From the NCBI GenBank assembly GCA_030528355.1, contig JAUMZA010000004.1, forward strand, positions 1-64,000: a stretch of DNA of 64,000 nucleotides, read 5' to 3'. The notes beneath the pieces were generated by a model. That model did not search any database. It was not told the origin of the DNA and saw nothing but the letters and a program-made list of their open reading frames with translations. This DNA is from Candidatus Saccharimonadota bacterium (GTDB taxonomy: Bacteria > Patescibacteriota > Saccharimonadia > Saccharimonadales > Saccharimonadaceae). Of the stretch, positions 51,719 through 61,153 are shown piece by piece; the stretch's first letter is position 1; each line of letters opens with the position of its first letter. A program made the position numbers and the translations under genes.

Positions 51719-52630
51719 CTATGCGCCAATTTTATCTTTTTTGCGGCGACGTTTGGCGTTCATTTCGATATACTCAATGATTGGGGTTGCAACATCACGG
51801 TGGGTGATTTTTTCAATTCCAAAACCAGGGCTGGCATTTACCTCTAGCACTAGAGGGCCACGAGCCGAACGCATAAAATCTACACCAGCTACTGTAAGCC
51901 CCATTGCTTTGGCAGCTTTAACGCAAATTTTACGCTCTTCATCGGTCAGTTTTGCAACGGTACCGGCACCACCCTTATGTAAGTTCGAGCGAAAATCATC
52001 ATCAAGCGATTGCCGCTGCATACTAGCCACCACTCGAGTACCCACCACAAAGGCACGAATATCCACTCCGGCAGACTCTTTCACAAATTCTTGCAACAAG
52101 ATATTAGTGCCGTCTTCGTTTGTAAGATAAAACGCCTGCAGCACTGATTTAGCAGCCTTTTTGGTTTCGGCGAGCACTACGCCATTGCCATGGGTGCCAC
52201 GAGCCAGCTTAATAATTACCGGAGTACCGCCTAGCTTTTCTAGTAGGTCATCGATATCGGTCGCATTGCGGCTAAACACTGTTTTTGGAATCCCCACGCC
52301 TGCTCGTGCCAATAGCTGAGTAGAGCGTAGCTTGTCTCGAGATCGAGCAATTGCAATCGAACTTGAGATAGTATAAATACCCTTGGCCTCTAACTGACGC
52401 ACAATGGCCGTGCCGTAGCGGGTCATACTGTTAGCAATACGAGGAATCACAGCATCAAATTGATCAAGCTCCTTACCCCGGTAGCTTACCGATGGGTTAT
52501 TTTGCTCGATTGAGGAATAGCACTCTTTGTATTTAATAACTTTTACTTCATGCCCACGAGCCAAGGCGACTTCCTTGAGTCGCTTGGTAGAATAATTGCC
52601 CGGACCATTTGAAAGAATGGCTATTTTCAT
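51719..52630 (-). CDS. rimK: RimK-family ATP-grasp ligase
   Basis: The 303-residue ATP-grasp enzyme has an N-terminal pre-grasp domain (MKIAILSNGPGNYSTKRL, then FDAVIPRIANSMTRYG), the ATP-binding loop GTPVIIKLARGTHGNGVVLA and the metal-binding end GPLVLEVNASPGFGIE. RimK adds Glu residues to the C-terminus of ribosomal protein bS6 in E. coli or makes poly-Glu. It overlaps the upstream retropepsin-like gene as ATGA. In other bacteria these two are neighbours. Confidence 0.95.
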   Translation of the reverse strand: MKIAILSNGPGNYSTKRLKEVALARGHEVKVIKYKECYSSIEQNNPSVSYRGKELDQFDAVIPRIANSMTRYGTAIVRQLEAKGIYTISSSIAIARSRDKLRSTQLLARAGVGIPKTVFSRNATDIDDLLEKLGGTPVIIKLARGTHGNGVVLAETKKAAKSVLQAFYLTNEDGTNILLQEFVKESAGVDIRAFVVGTRVVASMQRQSLDDDFRSNLHKGGAGTVAKLTDEERKICVKAAKAMGLTVAGVDFMRSARGPLVLEVNASPGFGIEKITHRDVATPIIEYIEMNAKRRRKKDKIGA

Positions 52631-53100
52631 GATTGCTCCCTTTCTTTTCGTAGTGTTGCCGAGCGCTTTAGCTCCGCTTCGTGCTGAGTGGCACCTCTTT
52701 CTTGCACATCAACCACAAACTTACCATGCAATGCCGAACGCCCAATTAATACTGGATACGCCTGGGTGCTACGATCTGCCAGGGTAAATGCCGCTCGAAT
52801 ACGACGACCTTGCAACACCATCGAAATTCGCACTTTATACCGTAATTGCACACTGCCGTTAGAGCTTGCAACCGCCGTTTGCTCGTAATGAGGAAAAAGC
52901 ATTTCATGCTGATAAATATCATGCGAAGGCGAGGCAAAACGCACCCGCAGACCTTCTGGTGTTTCGGTGATATCGGTTGCCCAGATAGATGAAGTCTTAG
53001 CACCGGTATCAATCCGTGCTGGCAAGACACAATTGCCAAGCCCTGGAAATCGCACTTCTTCGGCACGACCAATCAGTGTTTTTCGTTTGGTTGTTGTCAT
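52627..53100 (-). CDS. Retropepsin-like aspartic protease (RimB/DUF785, formerly ATP-dependent zinc protease)
   Basis: The 157-residue protein has the catalytic ARIDTGAKTSSIWA motif, that is DTGA, and a closing VLIGRSALHGKFVVDV, both typical of the RimB/RloA family. RimB trims Glu chains added by RimK in Pseudomonas. Here it is the first gene of the rimB-rimK pair, coupled by a 4-base overlap. The substrate, bS6 or another tail, is not known in this lineage. Confidence 0.9.
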   Translation of the reverse strand: MTTTKRKTLIGRAEEVRFPGLGNCVLPARIDTGAKTSSIWATDITETPEGLRVRFASPSHDIYQHEMLFPHYEQTAVASSNGSVQLRYKVRISMVLQGRRIRAAFTLADRSTQAYPVLIGRSALHGKFVVDVQERGATQHEAELKRSATLRKEREQS

Positions 53101-53240
53101 AGGTTGCTATTATCTCCTTATTGCTAGTGTAGCATAGTACCTGCGGCCTGACAGCCGGCAACTGACACAGCACTATCCTTATTATAATAGCATATTATTG
53201 GCTAAAAATCAATATATCACCTCTGTTTCTCCACCCTATA

Positions 53241-53287
53241 AAAGAAAAAGAGGCATGGTTATCACAACAATAACACATGCCCCTAGC
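53241..53287 (-). terminator. Terminator after the 53.3-53.8 kb membrane protein gene
   Basis: GAGGCATG (53250-53257) pairs with CATGCCCC (53276-53283) around an AT-rich loop; on the minus strand a T-rich tail follows. Confidence 0.6.
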
Positions 53288-53303
53288 GGCACCTTCCCTT
53301 TCT

Positions 53304-53837
53304 TTACAGATACGGATTACGGTACACTGGCGGCGTGGCGTCAGGTGGCTCCGCTGCTGCATTTGCCTCGGCGGCGGCTTCCGCTTGACGTAGCTCTTTG
53401 GTGTGAGCCTCTGCCTCGGCATACGATAGTGTTACCAACGATTCAAACTCGTTGCTATCGGGTGCAAGGTCAGTCACGTAATCACCACGACGCTTAATGG
53501 CTTTATCGGCATTTTGGTTATCCCAGTACATACCAACAATCGCCCCCAACACCACTGCAATAAACCAGAGCAAAAAGATGCTACCAGATATAAGCTTGTG
53601 GTTATCGGGTCGCCATGGCAAAAAGTAGGTCGCAAATATAGTGTAAAGCGTTGGTATCAGTGCCAAGCTAAACATAATGCGAGCAATCGTGTGCGGCGAT
53701 ACAGGGAACGTGTTAAGTTCCGTATACTGCACCTCGGACTGTGCCTCCTCTGCCGAGTCTTTATGCCGGGCACGCCAAGCCAAGATACGCTGAGCCAGAC
53801 GAGCCTTGCCAGTTTGATTTGTAGCGTTAGATTGCAT
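53304..53837 (-). CDS. Two-helix membrane protein, function unknown
   Basis: This protein of about 177 residues has a basic N-terminal cytosolic part, two membrane helices (IARIMFSLALIPTLYTIFATYF and LISGSIFLLWFIAVVLGAIV) and a Glu/Ala-rich helical tail (SYAEAEAHTKELRQAEAAAE). No family is recognised. The ATG at 53837 sits about 8 bases after GAGAGGG; ATGs at 53843 are possible. It follows the VirB6-like gene on the same strand by about 80 bases, so it may belong with it, although the gap is AT-rich and could hold a promoter. Confidence 0.7.
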   Translation of the reverse strand: MQSNATNQTGKARLAQRILAWRARHKDSAEEAQSEVQYTELNTFPVSPHTIARIMFSLALIPTLYTIFATYFLPWRPDNHKLISGSIFLLWFIAVVLGAIVGMYWDNQNADKAIKRRGDYVTDLAPDSNEFESLVTLSYAEAEAHTKELRQAEAAAEANAAAEPPDATPPVYRNPYL

Positions 53838-53924
53838 ACTCATCACCCTCTCGTTAGGTATCCTACCACGATGATAGGATATAACTATATTATACGATAT
53901 TTAATGTTTTTTCACAAATTAGAG

Positions 53925-56573
53925 CTATTTTACTTCACCTAGCTGCTTAATCTCTTCTAGTACCAACCTGGTATTTCCAGCAATATTACCGTTAAGCTGT
54001 TCGTTTTTTAGTAGGGCACGGGCTGTATCGATAAAGGCTTCGCGCTGAGCACCGTATATCATTTTATCGCTCGCACCACTGTAATCCAAATTACCATGAA
54101 CATCTGGCTTAATGGCATCCAAAATCATACGCAAGCCATCCGCATCGGTAGTAGCCAATGCTTGCTGACTGACCTTAGCCTTTTGGATGTAATCACGAGA
54201 AACTTCTAGCAAGTGCTTGGCTGGGTCTTGTGTATTAAGCCCGGTTGTACTTAAGATGTCCAGCGTGCGACCACCTAATTGTGGAGCCCCTGCCATCATC
54301 GTCTTCTTGACGCCACTAACAATGGTGCCGCGCACATCTGCATATTCTGCCTCACCAGTTCGCTTTAAGAGTTCAATTTTTTGTACGAAGTTAGCTTTTT
54401 CGTGAATAAACTTATCAACTGCCGCTTCAAAGGTGTAGCCATCATTAAAGTCAAAGGTAAAGCTGGATCCATCTGGGCGAGTTTTTACTAGCGGCTCACC
54501 ACGACGCATGGCAAGCTGTTCAATGTCCGCACCGCTAAGCTTAAAGTGATCCATAAGTTGCGAAACTGATTTTGCACTTTTTCCAAAATCATCATACAAA
54601 TCAGACACCGCACGAGCAGCCGCCACCGCACGACCCTTCTCGCCACCAACACCGGCTGCAGCGGTTTGCAAGGCTGCACTATTAATCATGGTTTGGGCAA
54701 ATTCGGCACGAGCCGTATCGGTGGCTGAAGCTTTGCGTGCATCAACCACACGAGTGGCTTCATCTATCTGCTGCATACGCTGGGCAACACCCACCAGTGC
54801 CGCATTGCGTGCGGTATGCATACGTCCACCTTCTTTGGTTTGCAGCTCTTGCACAAACGCCTCGGCTTTACCTTGCTGCAAGTTAAGGGCTTGCTTGGCG
54901 ACGTGTGACTGAGCAGATTCTAGCTGCATGCTTTTATCTTTATACTTCATTTCTGCATAGCGTGCCCGGTTGATATTGTCCATCACTTCTGAGCGATTAT
55001 CTGCACGCCATTGCTCGATATCAAGTGCACGACCACGACGCGTACGGCGATAATTAGTTGCCGCATCAGTATCGTAAATTTTCTTCTGCCGCTCATCTCG
55101 CAAGCGCTGATTATGCATCCAGCGAGCTGCCCCAGAAAGCGGTGCATTTGTTGCGATACGCTCAGCACGTTTTAGGTCACGCTTGCCAGTTGCCCAGGTT
55201 TTTGCACGGTCTGCGATACCCTTGGTAGGGTCGTTCACGATGCCGGCAAACTTACCAAGCAGTGAGCCGCTAAATTTAATCAAAAATGGTGTCACAATCA
55301 ATGGAGCCATATGCACGAACATGGCAATCAATAGCACTTCAAAACGGTCGGCACTTTGGGCAATCATATACCCAGCCAGCTGCGATCCACCAAATAGAAT
55401 CGAAAACATTGGGTACATCATCAGCATTGTCTGGAAGACGTCTCGCCACTTGTCGAAATACTTTTGTGTACCAGGCAGCACAAAGGCCACAAAGGCAAAC
55501 GGCGAAATCATAATAAAGATAGTGATGATAGCCTGGCGAGCTGCCAATACCGCCACAGTTACAAAAATAGCTAGCGATACCACTGTAAGGACTGGGATAA
55601 GTGCGTAAATATTGCCACCTGCCGAAACCTGCAACATACCAGCTGCCGCCAAAGCCCCGCCCGATAGCGTATAGGCGGTAATTTCGCCCCAAGTCGGAAA
55701 CGCAATGTTATTTTGCGTTTGGTTTTGGGCAAGTTCGATACGCAAATCATATAGCATATTTTGCAATGAGCTACCGACAATATTTGAAGCATCAACTGCA
55801 ATTGCACATAGGTAGTATGATACGTTCACCAAAATTGAAGCGACAATCAGGCGTGGGATCATGTAGCGGACATCATATTCTCGTAAGCCCTGGCCGGTGA
55901 GATATGAGTAAATCACTACCAAAAAGGCAATCACAAACGCAATATTGGCGATGGTTCGCATAATCGACCATGCCTTAAATAAGCCAGATTTATTATCTGC
56001 TGTAATTGGGCGAACCTCAAGAAAGTTTTGCAAAAAATCAAACACACGGTCGGTCGCATCAGCAATGAGCCCCATTAGCGGACACAGCACATACCCCAGC
56101 CCATTCACTGCACAAGAGGTGGTTTCTTTATCGGCATTTTCGCCCTGCTCGCCGTTGCCGTTTTCGACACTTGACTGCTTATCAATCGAGACGGTGCGGT
56201 CTGCCCCGATCTTTGCGTAGGTATCTGGCGGCGTAAAACGATATTCTGCAACCCGCACGCTGGTCATTTCGGCAACATTAATGCCATCTTGAAAATACGC
56301 TACCGTTACTTTGCCATCTTTTGGCTCTGATTCGTAATACTGAGCATTTTTTGGTAGCCCAAGCGGAGAATTTTCGGGGGCTTTTTTTGGCCCTTTTAGT
56401 GTAAGATCGCCATACTTGATTGCACCATTGCTCCAGGTTGCCTCGGCCGCAAATACCGACTGTTGCAATGCAATGCTACACAAAATAGCCGCACCGATAA
56501 TAGCTATGATGCGAAAAAACCAGTGAATCGGCGACGCATAACACAGCGGCGACTTTGTTGTAACAACCCACAT
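53925..56573 (-). CDS. VirB6/TrbL-like polytopic membrane protein (paralogue 2)
   Basis: The 882-residue protein has a signal-type helix (18-43, ending FAAEA), a beta-rich outer part, and the cysteine pair CAVNGLGYVLCP (Cys154, Cys164). A membrane core with FKAWSIMRTIANIAFVIAFL and ISPFAFVAFVLPGTQKYFDK follows, then a long helical cytosolic region of about 430 residues. The core matches the protein at 17395-19623 closely, but the tails differ: charged helical here, disordered there. A -10-like TAGTAT lies 9 bases before the ATG. It is probably a channel-like component of a type IV secretion-related machine. The partner ATPases (VirB4, VirD4) are not in the window. Confidence 0.85.
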   Translation of the reverse strand: MWVVTTKSPLCYASPIHWFFRIIAIIGAAILCSIALQQSVFAAEATWSNGAIKYGDLTLKGPKKAPENSPLGLPKNAQYYESEPKDGKVTVAYFQDGINVAEMTSVRVAEYRFTPPDTYAKIGADRTVSIDKQSSVENGNGEQGENADKETTSCAVNGLGYVLCPLMGLIADATDRVFDFLQNFLEVRPITADNKSGLFKAWSIMRTIANIAFVIAFLVVIYSYLTGQGLREYDVRYMIPRLIVASILVNVSYYLCAIAVDASNIVGSSLQNMLYDLRIELAQNQTQNNIAFPTWGEITAYTLSGGALAAAGMLQVSAGGNIYALIPVLTVVSLAIFVTVAVLAARQAIITIFIMISPFAFVAFVLPGTQKYFDKWRDVFQTMLMMYPMFSILFGGSQLAGYMIAQSADRFEVLLIAMFVHMAPLIVTPFLIKFSGSLLGKFAGIVNDPTKGIADRAKTWATGKRDLKRAERIATNAPLSGAARWMHNQRLRDERQKKIYDTDAATNYRRTRRGRALDIEQWRADNRSEVMDNINRARYAEMKYKDKSMQLESAQSHVAKQALNLQQGKAEAFVQELQTKEGGRMHTARNAALVGVAQRMQQIDEATRVVDARKASATDTARAEFAQTMINSAALQTAAAGVGGEKGRAVAAARAVSDLYDDFGKSAKSVSQLMDHFKLSGADIEQLAMRRGEPLVKTRPDGSSFTFDFNDGYTFEAAVDKFIHEKANFVQKIELLKRTGEAEYADVRGTIVSGVKKTMMAGAPQLGGRTLDILSTTGLNTQDPAKHLLEVSRDYIQKAKVSQQALATTDADGLRMILDAIKPDVHGNLDYSGASDKMIYGAQREAFIDTARALLKNEQLNGNIAGNTRLVLEEIKQLGEVK

Positions 56574-56658
56574 ACTCTGTTAATACTAGCATGTTTTGGC
56601 AAAATAGTCAATATTATTGCCCTATTTATTTAAGCATGTGCACTTTATATTTTACCGC

Positions 56659-57768
56659 TTAAAACAGCGAACGTCGCTTGGCGCTGCGAAAGGCCTCGAG
56701 CAGTTCTTTTTGCTTTTTTGACAGCTTGGTTGGCGTTTCGACAATAATCCCAACGATATGCGAACCCCGAGTGTCTCGCCCTGAATGCGGCACGCCATGG
56801 CCAGATAATTTAAAATCAGTACCGCTTTGTGTGCCAGCCGGTACCTTCATGCGCACCACACCATCAACCGTTTCAACATCAATCTCGGCACCCAAAGCAG
56901 CATCCACCATGCTAATTCGCTCTTCACTTAAGATTAGGTCACCCTCTCGTGTAAACTTTTTGTGAGCCTTTACCCGAATATGCACATATAAATCACCCTT
57001 TGGACCACCCGCAACTGCTTCGCCACGCTCACGCAGGCGGATTGTCGCTCCGTCATCAATGCCAGCTGGAATTTTAATTGTAAAGGTCTGCTTGCGACGC
57101 TCGGTACCCGCACCCTTACATACCCGACAAGCCACTTCTGGCACCCGACCCCGACCTTCACAAGTTTGGCAGGTAACTGATTGTTGGATTTGCCCAAACA
57201 TGGTATTCATAATACGAGGAATTTGTCCGCTACCCTTACAGGTTTCGCAGTTCTTCATGCCGTGGCCCGGCTCGGCACGATCACCATGACAATGGCTACA
57301 TTCATCCATCATATCAAGCGACAGTTCTTTTTCGGTGCCAAATACCGCCTCTTCAAATGAAAGCGTTACTTGTGTTTCGACATCCTTACCACGCCGTGCC
57401 CGAGCTGATTGCCCCGCTGCACCGCCACCAAAAAATTGTCCAAAAATATCGCCCAGGCCACCATCACCAAAATCAAAATGTACATTCTGGCCGCCAAAGC
57501 CACCAAAATCAAAACCTTCAAACGGGTTGCCGCCAAAGCCGCCGCCCGCACCGCCTACACCAGCGTGCCCAAACTGATCGTAACGTTGACGCTTTTGTTT
57601 ATCCTTAAGGACTTCGTAAGCTTCGTTAACCTCTTTAAACTTCGTCTCGTCGCCACCTTCTTTATCTGGATGATACTTAACCGCCGCCTTACGAAAGGCT
57701 TTCTTAATTTCATCTTCGCTAGCGGTTTTTGACACCCCAAGCACTTCATAATAATCGCGCTTACTCAT
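56659..57768 (-). CDS. dnaJ: Chaperone protein DnaJ
   Basis: The 369-residue type I J protein has the J domain with HPD at 33-35, a Gly/Phe-rich linker, four zinc-binding CxxCxGxG units ([31 protein letters not shown]) and the C-terminal substrate domains. It stimulates DnaK. A CIRCE operator lies 20 bases before the ATG, so it is heat-shock controlled by HrcA together with dnaK although the genes are 1.2 kb apart. Confidence 0.97.
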   Translation of the reverse strand: MSKRDYYEVLGVSKTASEDEIKKAFRKAAVKYHPDKEGGDETKFKEVNEAYEVLKDKQKRQRYDQFGHAGVGGAGGGFGGNPFEGFDFGGFGGQNVHFDFGDGGLGDIFGQFFGGGAAGQSARARRGKDVETQVTLSFEEAVFGTEKELSLDMMDECSHCHGDRAEPGHGMKNCETCKGSGQIPRIMNTMFGQIQQSVTCQTCEGRGRVPEVACRVCKGAGTERRKQTFTIKIPAGIDDGATIRLRERGEAVAGGPKGDLYVHIRVKAHKKFTREGDLILSEERISMVDAALGAEIDVETVDGVVRMKVPAGTQSGTDFKLSGHGVPHSGRDTRGSHIVGIIVETPTKLSKKQKELLEAFRSAKRRSLF

Positions 57769-57787
57769 ATTGCCTTATTATAGCAAA

Positions 57788-57814
57788 CTAGCACTCGCAC
57801 GTAAAGAGTGCTAA
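57788..57814 (-). promoter_or_regulatory. CIRCE operator of dnaJ (HrcA site)
   Basis: CTAGCACTC (57788-57796), 9 bases, then GAGTGCTAA (57806-57814). This is the consensus inverted repeat with one mismatch at the outer base. HrcA itself is not encoded in the window. Confidence 0.9.
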
Positions 57815-57841
57815 AAAGACACTCAAGCGAGTGCCTTTTTG
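57815..57841. terminator. Terminator between dnaJ and the upstream gene
   Basis: The stem CACTC/GAGTG (57820-57824 with 57829-57833), extended by flanking pairs, has A and T runs on either side. On the minus strand it ends the 57858-58484 gene just before the dnaJ operator. Confidence 0.65.
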
Positions 57842-57857
57842 TGATATATGGGGCTAT

Positions 57858-58484
57858 TTACTTGCCGTAATTAGCATTTTTTGCGAGCGAAACCAAAGCT
57901 TGCTTGGCGGCAGTTTCGGTAATACCGATGCCTTCGTTGTAGTTTTGAATCAAGGTAAAGGTGTAGAGTGTTTTATCCTTTACTACCATGACAACTGCTT
58001 GCCAATCAGCAGCAACTGGGCGAATAAACATGTATCGTGCCATATCGCCCACACCTTCGATTGCCTCACCACGAGATTCTTCAAACGGCAGGTTCTTTTT
58101 AAGTGTATCTACATCGTTATAAATAAACTTATTAACATGTAGCGTTGCAGTTACGTTCTTTTTGAGTGTGGTCATTGGATAGGTCACCGCTTCACCCTGC
58201 GAATCCTTTTCGGCAACCAGTACGCCAGATTTATTTGGCCCCTTTATATCTTTACCAAGCCCCTTGAAGGCATCTACCACCTGGCGTGAAGAGATAACTT
58301 TATCTGCACCGATGGTTTTGTTTTTATCAATCACTCGTGCATCAGTTTGTGCCACTTGGTTTTTGCTTTTTTGCTTTTGAATGATTGACGCAACTGCCCA
58401 GCCAATCAGCAATAGCAATGCGACAATTCCAATCACTATAAAAATCTTTCCTTGACGTTTCACATCAATATTCCCCCTCTGCAT
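57858..58484 (-). CDS. Single-pass membrane protein, function unknown
   Basis: The 208-residue protein has a short basic N-terminus, one membrane helix (IFIVIGIVALLLLIGWAVAS) and an outer alpha/beta domain of about 160 residues with the segments NVTATLHVNKFIYND and DWQAVVMVVKDKTLYTFTL. The ATG at 58484 has a -10 TATACT 6 bases upstream. A GTG eight codons later has an AGAGGGGG ribosome site and is an alternative start. No family is recognised. Confidence 0.75.
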   Translation of the reverse strand: MQRGNIDVKRQGKIFIVIGIVALLLLIGWAVASIIQKQKSKNQVAQTDARVIDKNKTIGADKVISSRQVVDAFKGLGKDIKGPNKSGVLVAEKDSQGEAVTYPMTTLKKNVTATLHVNKFIYNDVDTLKKNLPFEESRGEAIEGVGDMARYMFIRPVAADWQAVVMVVKDKTLYTFTLIQNYNEGIGITETAAKQALVSLAKNANYGK

Positions 58485-58552
58485 GTTTTTAGTATACTGC
58501 GATTTTTGCCGCATGGCAAGCCGGTTATGGCAAAATGAGGTATACTACTATT

Positions 58553-58927
58553 ATGAGTACATATGAAGGAACCAAGCTTACTGATTTTACTCCGGTAGAA
58601 AAGGTGGCACAATTAGAAATTATCGACGTTAACCCTGGTGCAGGCGCAGAAGTGCCAACTGGCGGTACCGTGACGGTACATTATACCGGTGCACTATGTA
58701 AAAATGGTATTATTTTTCAAAGCAGCCACGACTTCGGTAAGCCGGTTACCTTTGGGCTCGACCAAGTAATTAAAGGTTGGACCCAAGGCCTACCTGGTAT
58801 GAAAGTTGGTGGTTTGCGACGACTGATTATCCCAAGTGAACTGGCGTACGGCTCAGTACGAGCAGCTGCCAATATTCCACCAAACAGTGATTTAGTATTT
58901 GATATTGAACTACTTGACGTAAAATAA
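58553..58927 (+). CDS. FKBP-type peptidyl-prolyl cis-trans isomerase
   Basis: The 124-residue single FKBP domain has VTVHYTGAL, an aromatic core (GKPVTFGLDQVIKGWTQGLP) and RRLIIPSELAYGS, all standard. There is no signal peptide, so it is cytosolic. A -10 TATACT (58541-58546) lies 6 bases before the ATG at 58553. It is convergent with dnaK; together with DnaJ and DnaK it forms a folding neighbourhood. The usual catalytic pocket Asp (VxYDGxLxDG) reads YTGALCKNG here. Confidence 0.94.
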   Translation: MSTYEGTKLTDFTPVEKVAQLEIIDVNPGAGAEVPTGGTVTVHYTGALCKNGIIFQSSHDFGKPVTFGLDQVIKGWTQGLPGMKVGGLRRLIIPSELAYGSVRAAANIPPNSDLVFDIELLDVK

Positions 58928-58952
58928 TATCACAGCAATAACCTCTAATAAA

Positions 58953-58982
58953 AACCGCCCTCATAAGGGGGCGGTTTTTTTG
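58953..58982. terminator. Bidirectional terminator between the FKBP gene and dnaK
   Basis: AACCGCCC (58953-58960) pairs with GGGCGGTT (58969-58976). T runs occur in both directions. Confidence 0.88.
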
Positions 58983-58996
58983 CATACTTGGCGTTA

Positions 58997-60904
58997 TTAT
59001 TTTTTATCGACTACTTCGCCTTCAACTGGCTCGTCTTTATCACCCGCCTTTTTTGACTTCTTTTTAGCCTTGGCATCATCTGCTTTGTCATCTTCGGCAG
59101 CGGCCTGGTACAATTTGGCACCAATTGGCATGATTTTTTCTTGCAATTCTTTGGCTGCAGCCTCTAGTGCATCTTTATCGGCTTTGTCATCGCCTTGCAC
59201 CTTTTTGGCAGCTTCTACGGCATCAGCGATAGCTTTTTTATCGTCGTCGCTAATCTTATCCTTAAATTCATCTGGCATTTTTTCGGCCTGATAAATCGCA
59301 TTTTCAAGCGTGTTGCGTGCATCAACCGCTTCGCGCTTCTTCTTGTCCTCTTCAGCGTGCAGTTCGGCCTCTTTTTGTGCCTTTTCGATATCTTCCTTAC
59401 TCATGTTGCCACTTTCTTGAATGGTAATCGACTGCTCTTTGCCGGTGCCCTTATCTTTGGCGGTTACGTTTAGCAAACCGTTGGCATCAAGATTAAAGGT
59501 CACCTCAATTTGCGGTACGCCACGTGGAGCTGGAGCAATGCCGTCCAGAATAAAGCGGCCAAGCGATTTGTTATCGGCTGCCATTTCGCGCTCGCCCTGC
59601 AAGACGTGAATTTCTACCTGCGGCTGATTATCGGCAGCTGTACTAAAGGTTTCTGACTTACTGGTTGGAATGGTGCTATTGCGATCAATTAACTTGGTAG
59701 TTACGCCGCCCATGGTTTCGATACCAAGCGAAAGTGGGGTGACATCAAGCAGCAAGACGTCCTTGACATCACCAGCCAGCACGCCGCCTTGCACGGCAGC
59801 GCCAATCGCCACCACTTCGTCTGGATTCACACCCTGCATTGGGTCTTTGCCAAAGATTTGCTTCACCTTTTCTACCACGGCTGGCATACGGGTCATACCG
59901 CCCACTAGTACCACCGAATCAATCTCGCTCGCTGAAAGGTCAGCATCCTTCAATGCCTTCTCAACTGGCTCGGCCAAACGGTCGATCAAATCTTGCACCA
60001 ACTCTTCGAGCTTTGAGCGGGTAAGCGTGTATTCAAAGTGCTTTGGCCCGTCTTCATCAGCAGTAATAAATGGCAGATTGATATCAGTTTGATTGGTGCT
60101 TGAAAGCTCTTTCTTGGCTTTTTCAGCTTCGTCCTTTAGGCGTTGCATCGCTGCCTTATCGCCCTTTAGATCGATACCTTCTTCTTGCTTAAAGACATCC
60201 AAGAAGTGGTTAACGATACGGTTATCGAAATCTTCACCACCTAGGTGCGTATCACCGTTGGTTGAGCGAACTTCAAATACGCCATCGCCTAGTTCTAGAA
60301 TCGAAACGTCAAAGGTACCACCACCGAGGTCGAACACGGCGATTTTTTCATCTTTGCCGCCTTCAAGACCATACGCTAGGGCTGCCGCAGTTGGTTCGTT
60401 AATAATACGCTTGACTTCAAGGCCGGCAATTTTACCTGCATCCTTGGTTGCCTGGCGTTGTGAATCATCAAAGTAAGCTGGAACAGTAATCACCGCTTCG
60501 GTTACCTTTTCGCCCAAATAGGCTTCGGCATCGGCTTTAATTTTTGCCAAAATCATAGCCGAAATTTCTTCTGGGCTGTAGTTTTTATCGCCCATTTTTA
60601 CCTTTACGCCAGTGCCAGCCTTTTCGATAGCAAACGGCAAAATATCAAGATCTTTTTGCACTTCTTTATCGGTAAATTTGCGGCCAATCAAGCGCTTTAC
60701 GCCGTAAATCGTATCTTTTGGATTCGTCACGCGCTGACGCTGTGCAATTTGCCCTACTAGGCGGTCGCCTTTTTTGCTCATTGCCACCACACTTGGTGTG
60801 GTGCGGTTACCTTCGGCGTTAGCCACCACTTCTGGCTTGCCGGCCACCATGTGCGCAAAGGCACTGTTGGTTGTGCCAAGGTCGATACCAATAATTTTAC
60901 CCAT
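58997..60904 (-). CDS. dnaK: Chaperone protein DnaK (Hsp70)
   Basis: The 635-residue Hsp70 begins [19 protein letters not shown], with phosphate 2 in [16 protein letters not shown] and the adenosine motif [17 protein letters not shown]. The linker [15 protein letters not shown], substrate domain and lid follow. The tail [11 protein letters not shown] is typical. It is not next to grpE. Two CIRCE-like operators precede it. The ATG has a GGAGAG ribosome site. Confidence 0.98.
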   Translation of the reverse strand: MGKIIGIDLGTTNSAFAHMVAGKPEVVANAEGNRTTPSVVAMSKKGDRLVGQIAQRQRVTNPKDTIYGVKRLIGRKFTDKEVQKDLDILPFAIEKAGTGVKVKMGDKNYSPEEISAMILAKIKADAEAYLGEKVTEAVITVPAYFDDSQRQATKDAGKIAGLEVKRIINEPTAAALAYGLEGGKDEKIAVFDLGGGTFDVSILELGDGVFEVRSTNGDTHLGGEDFDNRIVNHFLDVFKQEEGIDLKGDKAAMQRLKDEAEKAKKELSSTNQTDINLPFITADEDGPKHFEYTLTRSKLEELVQDLIDRLAEPVEKALKDADLSASEIDSVVLVGGMTRMPAVVEKVKQIFGKDPMQGVNPDEVVAIGAAVQGGVLAGDVKDVLLLDVTPLSLGIETMGGVTTKLIDRNSTIPTSKSETFSTAADNQPQVEIHVLQGEREMAADNKSLGRFILDGIAPAPRGVPQIEVTFNLDANGLLNVTAKDKGTGKEQSITIQESGNMSKEDIEKAQKEAELHAEEDKKKREAVDARNTLENAIYQAEKMPDEFKDKISDDDKKAIADAVEAAKKVQGDDKADKDALEAAAKELQEKIMPIGAKLYQAAAEDDKADDAKAKKKSKKAGDKDEPVEGEVVDKK

Positions 60905-60968
60905 TATATTACTCTCCTTTTCTCTTTCGTTATCAAGTTAGCATCATAATTGCTAGTATATTGCCTGA

Positions 60969-60995
60969 TTAGCACTCATCATCTGCGACTGCTAA
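60969..60995 (-). promoter_or_regulatory. CIRCE-like operator 1 of dnaK
   Basis: TTAGCACTC (60969-60977), 9 bases, then GACTGCTAA (60987-60995). One mismatch to the consensus right arm (GAGTGCTAA). Confidence 0.88.
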
Positions 60996-61015
60996 TATGC
61001 TTCATTGTAGCCTAA

Positions 61016-61042
61016 TTAGCACTCGCCTGTCAAGACTGCTAA
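61016..61042 (-). promoter_or_regulatory. CIRCE-like operator 2 of dnaK
   Basis: TTAGCACTC (61016-61024), 9 bases, then GACTGCTAA (61034-61042). The same variant right arm as operator 1. The two centres are 47 bases apart. The right side borders the leader of the plus-strand glycosidase gene. Confidence 0.88.
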
Positions 61043-61153
61043 TTACCTTTTTGTACTGATTGTTTGAAATATTTTGCATTATGCCATATAATTAATCATA
61101 AGCAGCTTTTTCTATCGGGTGAGGCGATGGATAACATAAAAAGGGAGATAAAA

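Noticed and set aside
59670-60476. Long open frames on the plus strand opposite dnaK
   Set aside because: The minus-strand dnaK is full length and well conserved. The opposite frames are Ser/Pro/Thr-rich shadows with no start signals.
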